Below are positions 1 to 8,943 of a DNA stretch of 64,000 nucleotides, piece by piece. The position numbers and the translations under genes are program-made. The stretch lies in contig CM060697.1 of NCBI GenBank assembly GCA_030686995.1, positions 40,583,959-40,647,958 of the forward strand. Reading direction: 5' to 3'. Origin of the DNA: Artemisia argyi (lineage: Eukaryota > Streptophyta > Magnoliopsida > Asterales > Asteraceae). The notes below the pieces were generated by a model that had not been told where the DNA came from, ran no database searches, and saw nothing but the letters and a program-made list of their open reading frames with translations. Position 1 is the first letter of the stretch, and the number at the start of each line of letters is the position of its first letter.

Positions 1-2220
1 GGACAAATCGCCCTCATAAAGTTAGCCTTTAGGGACAATGGATCTCATTATGTAAGTGATAGTTGTTCTTATCGAGTGTGTAAGCATTAGGGACAACGGC
101 TATCATCATGTAAAGGGCAATTGCTCTCATCAAGTGAGCAGCATTTAGGGACAACGGCTCCCATAAAGTGAGCTACAATTTCTATCAACAAGTGACCCTT
201 TAGGGACAACGGCTCTTATCATTTAAAGGACAAATCGCCCTCATAAAGTTAGCCTTTAGGGACAACGGGTCTCATCATGTAAGTGACAATTGCTCTTATC
301 AAGTGTGCAAGCATTAGGGACAACGACAATCAACGTGTAATGGACAATTGCTCTCATCAAGTGAGAAAGCGTTTAGGGACAATGGGTCCCATAAACTAAG
401 GTACAATTGGTCTCAACAAGTGAGCCTTTAGGGACAACGACTCTTATTAAGTAAGGGAAAAATTTCCCTCATAAAGTTAGCCTTTGGGGACAATGGATCT
501 CATCATGTAAGTGACAGTTGCTCTTATCGAGTGTGTAAGCATTAGGGACAACAGCTATCGTCATGTAAAGGGCAATTGCTCTCATCAAGTGAGCTGCATT
601 TGGGGACAACGACTCCCATAAAGTAAGGTACAATTTCTCTCAACAAGTGAGCCTTTAGGGACAACGGCTTTAATAATGTAAAGGACAAATCGCCCTCATA
701 AAGTTAGCCTTTAGGGACAATGGATCTCATTATGTAAGTGACAGTTGCACTTATCGAGTGTGTAAGCATTAGGGACAACGGCTATCATCATGTAAAGGGC
801 AATTGCTCTCATCAAGTGAGCAGCATTTAGGGACAACGGCTCCCATAAAGTGAGGTACAATTTCTATCAACAAGTGAGCCTTTAGGGACAACGGCTCTTA
901 TCATGTAAAGGATAAATCGCCCTCATAAAGTTAGCTTTAGGGACAACGGATCTCAACATGCAAGTGACAATTGCTCTTGTCAAGTGTGCAAGCATTAGGG
1001 ACAACGACTGTCATCATGTAAAGGACAAGTGCTCTCATCAAGTGAGCAAGCGTTTAAGGAGAACGGCTCCCATAAAGTAAGGTACAATTGCTCTCAACAA
1101 GTGAGTCTTTAGGGACAATGGCTCTTATCATGTAAGGGACAAATTTCCCTCATAAAGTTAGCCTTTAGGGACAACGGGTCTCATCATGTAAGTGACAATT
1201 GCTCTTATCAAGTGTTCAAGCATTAGGGACAACGACAATCATCATGTAAAAGGCAATTGCTCTCATCAAGTAAGCAGTCTTTTAGGGACAACGGCTATCA
1301 TCATGTAAAGGGCAATTGTTCTCATCAGGTGAGCAGCATTTAGGGACAACGGCTATCATCATGTAAAGGGCAATTGCTCTCATCATGTGAGCAGCATTTA
1401 GGGACAACGGCTCCCATAAAGTGAGGTACAATTTCTATCAACAAGTGAGCCTTTAGGGACAACGGCTCTTATCATGTAAAGGACAAATCGCCCTCATAAA
1501 GTTAGCCTTTAGGGACAACGGATCTCAACATGCAAATGACAATTGCTCTTGTCAAGTGTGCAAGCATTAGGGACAACGGCTATCATCATGTAAAGGGCAA
1601 TTGCTGTCATCAAGTGAGCAAGTGTTTAGGGAGAACGGCTCCCATAAAGTAAGGTACAATTGCTCTCAAAAAGTGAGTCTTTAGGGACAACGACTCTTAT
1701 CATGTAAGGGACATATTGCCCTCATAAAGTTAGCCTTTAGGGACAACGGGTCTCATCATGTAAGTGACAATTGCTCTTGTCAAGTGTGCAAGCAGTAGGG
1801 TCAACGGCAATCAACGTGTAATGGACAATTGCTCTCATCAAGTGAGAAAGCGTTTAGGGACAACGGGTCCCATAAACTAAGATACAATAGGTCTCAACAA
1901 GTGAGCCTTTAGGGACAACGACTCTTATTATGTAAGGGACAAATTACCCTCATAAAGTTAGCCTTTGGGGACAATGGATCTCATCATGTAAGTGACAGTT
2001 ACGCTTATCGAGGGTGTAAGCATTAGGGACAATGGCTATCATCATGTAAAGGGCAATTGCTCTCATCAAGTGAGAAGCATTTGGGGACAACGGCTCCCAT
2101 AAAGTAAGGTACAATTTCTCTCAACAAGTGAGCCTTTAGGGACAACGGCTTTTATCATGTAAAGGACAAATCGCCCTCATAAAGTTAGCCTTTAGGGACA
2201 ATGGATCTCATTATGTAAGT

Positions 2221-4610
2221 GATAGTTGTTCTTATCAAGTGTGTAAGCATTAGGGACAACGGCTATCATCATGTAAAGGGCAATTGCTCTCATCAAGTGA
2301 GCAGCAATTAGGGACAACGGCTCCCATAAAGTGAGCTACAATTTCTACCAACAAGTGAGCCTTTAGGAACAACGGCTCTTATCATGTAAAGGACAAATCG
2401 CCCTCATAAAGTTAGCCTTTAGGGACAACGGATCTCAACATGGAAGTGACAATTGCTCTTGTCAAGTGTGCAAGCATTAGGGACAACGGCTATCATCATG
2501 TAAAGGACAATTGCTCTCATCAAGTGAGCAAGCGTTTTGGGAGAACGGCTCCCATAAAGTAAGGTACAATTGCTCTCCACAAGTGAGTCTTTATGGACAA
2601 CGGCTCTTATCATGTAAGGGACATATTGCCCTCATAAAGTTAGCCTTTAGGGACAACGGGTCTCATCATGTAAGTGACAATTGCTCTTATCAAGTGTGCA
2701 AGCAATAGGGTCAACGGCAATCAACGTGTAATGGACAATTGCTCTCATCAAGTGAGAAAGCGTTTAGGGACAACGGGTCCCATAAACTAAGGTACAATAG
2801 GTCTCAACAAGTGAGCCTTTAGGGACAACAACTCTTATTATGTAATGGAAAAATTGCCCTCATAAAGTTAGCCTTTGGGGACAATGGTTCTCATCATGTA
2901 AGTGACAGTTGCTCTTATCGAGTGGGTATGCATTAGGGACAACGTCTATCATCACGTAAAGGGCAATTGCTCTCATCAAGTGAGCTGCATTTGGGGACAA
3001 CGGCTCCCATAAAGTAAGGTACAATTTTTCTCAAGAAGTGAGCCTTTAGGGACAACGGCTTTTATCATGTAAAGGACAAATCCCCCTCATAAAGTTAGCC
3101 TTTAGGGACAATGGATCTCATTATGTAAGTGACAGTTGCTCTTATCGAGTGTGTAAGCATTAGGGACAACGGCTATCATCATGTAAAGGGCAATTTTTCT
3201 CATCAAGTGAGCAAAATTTAGGGACAACGGCTCCCATAAAGTGAGGAACAATTTCTATCAACAAGTGAGCCTTTAGGGACAATGGCTCTTATCATGTAAA
3301 GGATAAATCGCCCTCATAAAGTTAGCTTTAGGGACAACGGATCTCAACATGCAAGTGACAATTGCTCTTGTCAAGTGTGCAAGCATTAGGGACAACGGCT
3401 GTCATCATGTAAAGGACAATTGCTCTCATCAAGTGAGCAAGCGTTTAAGGAGAACGGCTCCCATAATGTAAGGTACAATTGCTCTCAACAAGTGAGTCTT
3501 TAGGGACAATGGCTCTTATCATGTAAGGGACAAATTTCCCTCATAAAGTTAGCCTTTAGGCACAACGGGTCTCATCATGTAAGTGACAATTGCTCTTATC
3601 GAGTGTGCAAGCATTAGGGACAACGGCAATCATCATGTAAAAGGCAATTGCTCTCATCAAGTAAGCAGGCTTTTAGGGACAACGGCTATCATCATGTAAA
3701 GGGCAATTGCTCTCATCAAATGGGCAGCATTTAGGGACAACGGCTATCATCATGTAAAGGGCAATTGCTCTCATCATGTGAGCAGCATTTAGGGACAACG
3801 GCTCCCATAAAGTGAGGTACAATTTCTATCAACAAGTGAGCCTTTAGGGACAACGGCTCTTAGCATGTAAAGGACAAATCGCCCTCATAAAGTTAGCCTT
3901 TAGGGACAACGGATCTCAACATGCAAATGACAATTGCTCTTGTCAAGTGTGCAAGCATTAGGGACAACGGCTATCATCATGTAAAGGGCAATTGCTGTCA
4001 TCAAGTGAGCAAGTGTTTAGGGAGAACGGCTCCCATAAAGTAAGGTACAATTGCTCTCAAAAAGTGAGTCTTTAGGGACAATGACTCTTATCATGTAAGG
4101 GACATATTGTCCTCATAAATTAGCCTTTAGGGACAACGGGTCTCATCATGTAAGTGACAATTGCTCTTGTCAAGTGTGCAAGCATTAGGGTCAACGGCAA
4201 CCAACGTGTAATGGACAATTGCTCTCATCAAGTGTGAAAGCGTTTAGGGACAACGGGTCCCATAAACTAAGGTACAACAGGTCTCAACAAGTGAGCCTTT
4301 AGGGACAACGACTCTTATTATGTAAGGGACAAATTACCCTCATAAAGTTAGCCTTTGGGGACAACGGATCTCATCATGTAAGTGACAGTTGCGCTTATCG
4401 AGGGTGTAAGCATTAGGGACAACGGCTATCATCATGTAAAGGGCAATTGCTCTCATCAAGTGAGAAGCATTTGGGGACAACGGCTCCCATAAAGTAAGGT
4501 ACAATTTCTCTCAACAAGTGAGCCTTTAGGGACAACGGCTTTTATCATGTAAAGGACAAATCGCCCTCATAATGTTAGCCTTTAGGGACAATGGATCTCA
4601 TTATGTAAGT
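2221..4610 (+). repeat. ~2.39-kb higher-order repeat, copy 1
   Basis: The interval is defined between two occurrences of the marker GATAGTTGTTCTTATC; the phase is arbitrary. It holds about 42 monomers. The same order of private variants (for example GTAATGGAAAAATTGCCC near 2841 and CATGGAAGTGACAATTG near 2439) reappears 2,390 bp later. Confidence 0.9.
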
Positions 4611-7001
4611 GATAGTTGTTCTTATCGAGTGTGTAAGCATTAGGGACAACGGCTATCATCATGTAAAGGGCAATTGCTCTCATCAAGTGTGCAGCATTTA
4701 GGGACAACGGCTCCCATAAAGTGAGCTACAATTTCTATCAACAAGTGAGCCTTTAGGAACAACGGCTCTTATCATGTAAAGGACAAATCGCCCTCATAAA
4801 GTTAGCCTTTAGGGACAACGGATCTCAACATGGAAGTGACAATTGCTCTTGTCAAGTGTGCAAGCATTAGGGACAACGGCTATCATCATGTAAAGGACAA
4901 TTGCTCTCATCAAGTGAGCAAGCGTTTAGGGAGAACGGCTCCCATAAAGTAAGGTACAATTGCTCTCCACAAGTGAGTCTTTATGGACAACGGCTCTTAT
5001 CATGTAAGGGACATATTGCCCTCATAAAGTTAGCCTTTAGGGACAACGGGTCTCATCATGTAAGTGACAATTGCTCTTATCAAGTGTGCAAGCAATAGGG
5101 TCAACGGCAATCAACGTGTAATGGACAATTGCTCTCATCAAGTGAGAAAGCGTTTAGGGACAACGGGTCCCATAAACTAAGGTACAATAGGTCTCAACAA
5201 GTGAGCCTTTAGGGACAACAACTCTTATTATGTAATGGAAAAATTGCCCTCATAAAGTTAGCCTTTGGGGACAATGGTTCTCATCATGTAAGTGACAGTT
5301 GCTCTTATCGAGTGGGTATGCATTAGGGACAACGTCTATCATCACGTAAAGGGCAATTGCTCTCATCAAGTGAGCTGCATTTGGGGACAACGGCTCCCAT
5401 AAAGTAAGGTACAATTTTTCTCAAGAAGTGAGCCTTTAGGGACAACGGCTTTTATCATGTAAAGGACAAATCCCCCTCATAAAGTTAGCCTTTAGGGACA
5501 ATGGATCTCATTATGTAAGTGACAGTTGCTCTTATCGAGTGTGTAAGCATTAGGGACAACGGCTATCATCATGTAAAGGGCAATTTTTCTCATCAAGTGA
5601 GCAAAATTTAGGGACAACGGCTCCCATAAAGTGAGGAACAATTTCTATCAACAAGTGAGCCTTTAGGGACAATGGCTCTTATCATGTAAAGGATAAATCG
5701 CCCTCATAAAGTTAGCTTTAGGGACAACGGATCTCAACATGCAAGTGACAATTGCTCTTGTCAAGTGTGCAAGCATTAGGGACAACGGCTGTCATCATGT
5801 AAAGGACAATTGCTCTCATCAAGTGAGCAAGCGTTTAAGGAGAACGGCTCCCATAATGTAAGGTACAATTGCTCTCAACAAGTGAGTCTTTAGGGACAAT
5901 GGCTCTTATCATGTAAGGGACAAATTTCCCTCATAAAGTTAGCCTTTAGGCACAACGGGTCTCATCATGTAAGTGACAATTGCTCTTATCGAGTGTGCAA
6001 GCATTAGGGACAACGGCAATCATCATGTAAAAGGCAATTGCTCTCATCAAGTAAGCAGGCTTTTAGGGACAACAGCTATCATCATGTAATGGGCAATTGC
6101 TCTCATCAAATGGGCAGCATTTAGGGACAACGGCTATCATCATGTAAAGGGCAATTGCTCTCATCATGTGAGCAGCATTTAGGGACAACGGCTCCCATAA
6201 AGTGAGGTACAATTTCTATCAACAAGTGAGCCTTTAGGGACAACGGCTCTTAGCATGTAAAGGACAAATCGCCCTCATAAAGTTAGCCTTTAGGGACAAC
6301 GGATCTCAACATGCAAATGACAATTGCTCTTGTCAAGTGTGCAAGCATTAGGGACAACGGCTATCATCATGTAAAGGGCAATTGCTGTCATCAAGTGAGC
6401 AAGTGTTTAGGGAGAACGGCTCCCATAAAGTAAGGTACAATTGCTCTCAAAAAGTGAGTCTTTAGGGACAATGACTCTTATCATGTAAGGGACATATTGT
6501 CCTCATAAATTAGCCTTTAGGGACAACGGGTCTCATCATGTAAGTGACAATTGCTCTTGTCAAGTGTGCAAGCATTAGGGTCAACGGCAACCAACGTGTA
6601 ATGGACAATTGCTCTCATCAAGTGAGAAAGCGTTTAGGGACAACGGGTCCCATAAACTAAGGTACAATAGGTCTCAACAAGTGAGCCTTTAGGGACAACG
6701 ACTCTTATTATGTAAGGGACAAATTACCCTCATAAAGTTAGCCTTTGGGGACAACGGATCTCATCATGTAAGTGACAGTTGCGCTTATCGAGGGTGTAAG
6801 CATTAGGGACAACGGCTATCATCATGTAAAGGGCAATTGCTCTCATCAAGTGAGAAGCATTTGGGGACAACGGCTCCCATAAAGTAAGGTACAATTTCTC
6901 TCAACAAAGTGAGCCTTTAGGGACAACGGCTTTTATCATGTAAAGGACAAATCGCCCTCATAATGTTAGCCTTTAGGGACAATGGATCTCATTATGTAAG
7001 T
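4611..7001 (+). repeat. ~2.39-kb higher-order repeat, copy 2
   Basis: This is the near-identical neighbour of the block before it, one base longer (2,391 bp). A visible cause is the extra A in CAACAAAGTGAG near 6903. A partial third copy starts at 7002 and is cut by the LINE insertion at 8103; the array resumes in the same phase after 12470. Confidence 0.88.
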
Positions 7002-8086
7002 GATAGTTGTTCTTATCGAGTGTGTAAGCATTAGGGACAACAGCTATCATCATGTAAAGGGCAATTGCTCTCATCAAGTGTGCAGCATTTAGGGACAACG
7101 GCTCCCATAAAGTGAGCTACAATTTCTATCAACAAGTGAGCCTTTAGGAACAACGGCTCTTATCATGTAAAGGACAAATCGCCCTCATAAAGTTAGCCTT
7201 TAGGGACAACGGATCTCAACATGGAAGTGACAATTGCTCTTGTCAAGTGTGCAAGCATTAGGGACAACGGCTATCATCATGTAAAGGACAATTGCTCTCA
7301 TCAAGTGAGCAAGCGTTTAGGGAGAACGGCTCCCATAAAGTAAGGTACAATTGCTCTCCACAAGTGAGTCTTTATGGACAACGGCTCTTATCATATAAGG
7401 GACATATTGCCCTCATAAAGTTAGCCTTTAGGGACAACGGGTCTCATCATGTAAGTGACAATTGCTCTTATCAAGTGTGCAAGCAATAGGGTCAACGGCA
7501 ATCAACGTGTAATGGACAATTGCTCTCATCAAGTGAGAAAGCGTTTAGGGACAACGGGTCCCATAAACTAAGGTACAATAGGTCTCAACAAGTGAGCCTT
7601 TAGGGACAACAACTCTTATTATGTAATGGAAAAATTGCCCTCATAAAGTTAGCCTTTGGGGACAATTGATCTCATCATGTAAGTGACAGTTGCTCTTATC
7701 GAGTGTGTAAGCATTAGGGACAACGTCTATCATCACGTAAAGGGTAATTGCTCTCATCAAGTGAGCTGCATTTGGGGACAACGGCTCCCATAAAGTATGG
7801 TACAATTTTTCTCAACAAGTGAGCCTTTAGGGACAACGGCTTTTATCATGTAAAGGACAAATCCCCCTCATAAAGTTAGCCTTTAAGGACAATGGATCTC
7901 ATTATGTAAGTGACAGTTGCTCTTATCGAGTGTGTAAGCATTAGGGACAACGGCTATCATCATGTAAAGGGCAATTTCTCTCATCAAGTGAGCAAAATTT
8001 AGGGACAACGGCTCCCATAAAGTGAGGAACAATTTCTATCAACAAGTGAGCCTTTAGGGACAACGGCTCTTATCATGTAAAGGATA

Positions 8087-8102
8087 AATCGCCCTCATAA
8101 AG
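8087..8102. repeat. Target-site duplication, left copy (16 bp)
   Basis: AATCGCCCTCATAAAG lies directly before the oly(T) start of the minus-strand LINE and is repeated at 12455-12470. The match could be 18 bp if the following TT, shared with the tail, is counted. The same sequence is ordinary C-monomer satellite, and uninterrupted paralogues are seen near 3304, 5695 and 13934. Confidence 0.9.
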
Positions 8103-8177
8103 TTTTTTTTTGGGTAAAGGGGAGTAATCCTGCACCCTGGTAAATATATTAAAACCAAAACGTTTGAGTACAAATGG

Positions 8178-8199
8178 AATGTGGCTGAAATACCACATT
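8178..8199 (-). other. 3'-UTR stem-loop, tail-proximal (truncated LINE)
   Basis: AATGTGG (8178-8184) and CCACATT (8193-8199) form a perfect 7-bp stem around an 8-base loop. It sits at the same place relative to the TTTGTACT box as the stem at 8769-8790 in the next LINE, although its sequence is unrelated. Confidence 0.65.
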
Positions 8200-8203
8200 A
8201 ACC

Positions 8204-8222
8204 TCAAGCTAAAACAGCTTGA
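8204..8222 (-). other. 3'-UTR stem-loop, second (truncated LINE)
   Basis: TCAAGCT (8204-8210), loop AAAAC, and AGCTTGA (8216-8222) form a perfect 7-bp inverted repeat. A third inverted repeat, AGAGCTT (8237-8243) with AAGCTCT (8256-8262), follows. The dense pairing suggests a folded RNA 3' end. Confidence 0.6.
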
Positions 8223-8315
8223 TAGACAACTAAACTAGAGCTTATGACATGCCAAAAGCTCTTGAAAACTCTAGAATCAAAATGAACCTAGAACAAGAAA
8301 CAAAAACGAATCAAG

Positions 8316-8642
8316 CTAACCAGCAGCATCCTTGAAAGATGAACATCCACCTTTAGCAAAGTTAGCGGATAAATTAGTTGATTCATCATACATCTTCATA
8401 AGGCCCTTATTAGAACTTGAAACCCTTTCTGTAGGAACTGTGTATGAACACGAAGCCCTATTCTCCACATTAGGACCAGAACCATATGCATCATAATCCG
8501 TCATACACGGCTCCCCAAGACACCCATCCTTATTACCATTCAAATTCAAAGGTACCTCTTTATTGTTGTTCGAAACAGCATTACTACTAGTTTCGGCAAC
8601 ACTAAACGAATAATTAATGTCAAGTACCTTATCATCATCCAT
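8316..8642 (-). pseudogene. Possible C-terminal remnant of a LINE ORF1 (108 codons)
   Basis: I do not recognise a domain. The open frame encodes a Ser/Asn/Asp-rich, hydrophilic peptide that starts MDDDKV and ends CSSFKDAAG. In-frame upstream sequence meets a stop about ten codons before the first Met and then the truncation point near 8693. Its position, ending about 200 bp before the oly(A), copies the layout of ORF1 and 3' UTR in the neighbouring LINE, whose ORF1 also ends in a long hydrophilic tail. I therefore infer a truncated ORF1 tail from a related subfamily. It shows no clear sequence similarity to the neighbour's C-terminus, so a chance frame is possible. Confidence 0.35.
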
Positions 8643-8768
8643 TTTCTGATCAAAGCACTCCTCAACTCACCAATATTAATATCATCCGAAAAATTTTTTT
8701 TTTGGGTAAAGGGGAGTAATCCTGCACCCTGGTAAAATTCATTATCCAAAAACTTTGAAGTACAAAAT

Positions 8769-8790
8769 GACGAGGGTGATTTCCCTCGCC
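8769..8790 (-). other. Conserved 3'-UTR stem-loop, tail-proximal
   Basis: On the minus strand GGCGAGGG pairs with CCCTCGTC around the loop TGATTT (plus orientation), giving 8 bp with one G-U. The counterpart at 54530-54552 reads GATGAGGG / CCCTCATC: the third pair has changed from T-A to C-G on both sides, and the second from A-T to G-T, so pairing is kept while sequence changes. Confidence 0.75.
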
Positions 8791-8824
8791 CCCAGTCCCT
8801 AAGGACACTTACAAGACACTTATC

Positions 8825-8846
8825 TAAGAATGACCAACCATTCTTA
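8825..8846 (-). other. Conserved 3'-UTR stem-loop, distal
   Basis: TAAGAATG (8825-8832) and CATTCTTA (8839-8846) form a perfect 8-bp stem with a 6-base loop. The other LINE has the same stem extended to 10 bp at 54474-54499, with a slightly different loop. Confidence 0.75.
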
Positions 8847-8943
8847 AAACTAACATGCACAACATGTGCAACTGACCAAACAAACATGCTAAACAAAAGC
8901 AACTCAACAAGCAAAAATCACAAAACAATAGAAATAAAGATAA

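Larger units (their letters stand above)
1..8102 (+). repeat. Satellite array, left block (57-bp monomers in ~2.39-kb higher-order repeats)
   Basis: The whole stretch is tandem repeats of a monomer of about 57 bp that starts GGGACAACGG. Four monomer types (A ..CTATCATCATG.., B ..CTCCCATAAAG.., C ..CTCTTATCATG.., D ..ATCTCATCATG..) follow one another in fixed order. A rare variant, GATAGTTGTTCTTATC, recurs at 58, 2221, 4611 and 7002, so a block of 2,390-2,391 bp is repeated; the first interval is shorter (2,163 bp) by 227 bp, one A-B-C-D unit. Adjacent blocks look nearly identical by eye. Open frames of 64-65 codons here are by-products of repeats, not genes. Nothing else is seen in this stretch. 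Confidence 0.97.
8103..8693 (-). mobile_element. 5'-truncated LINE 3' end (second tail of the composite insertion)
   Basis: Read on the minus strand this segment ends with the same terminal block as the neighbouring LINE: ACCAGGGTGCAGGATTACTC, then CCCTTTACCC, then oly(A) (plus-strand T at 8103-8111). It carries about 200 bp of 3' UTR with paired stem-loops and, upstream of it, a 108-codon open frame (8316-8642). It begins abruptly where the oly(A) of the neighbouring element stops (8694-8703). It is either a 5'-truncated LINE that landed in the tail of the first, or downstream sequence carried along when the first element was copied past its own polyadenylation site. Confidence 0.8.
8694..8943 (-). 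other. LINE 3' UTR and oly(A) tail
   Basis: This runs from the ORF1 stop to the ten-base oly(A). It contains two stem-loops (8825-8846 and 8769-8790), the box TTTGTACTTCAAAGTTTTTG, and the terminal block ACCAGGGTGCAGGATTACTC then CCCTTTACCC. The same elements in the same order are found at 54436-54620, which ties the two LINE types together. A 122-codon frame running through this region and across the tail is not a gene. Confidence 0.85.

Noticed and set aside
2511..2708. Recurring 65-codon frames starting MLSSS (also 4901, 7292, 15532, 17014, 20540) and minus-strand frames at 2419, 49911 and 63179
   Set aside because: They lie wholly in satellite. Because 57 bp equals 19 codons, a frame can run through a few monomers and repeat the NGSH pattern; it closes wherever a 55-, 56- or 58-bp monomer shifts the frame. 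No start context, domain or conservation beyond the DNA repeat.
1..8102. CRISPR-like array (short repeats with regular spacing)
   Set aside because: There are no unique spacers: the whole unit is repeated, units touch, and the sequence context is plant retroelements and satellite.
8546..8914. 122-codon minus-strand frame across the first LINE 3' UTR and tail
   Set aside because: It runs through the conserved stem-loops, the terminal block and the oly(A) (read as QKKN), then into the second fragment; it is untranslated sequence by homology with the other LINE.
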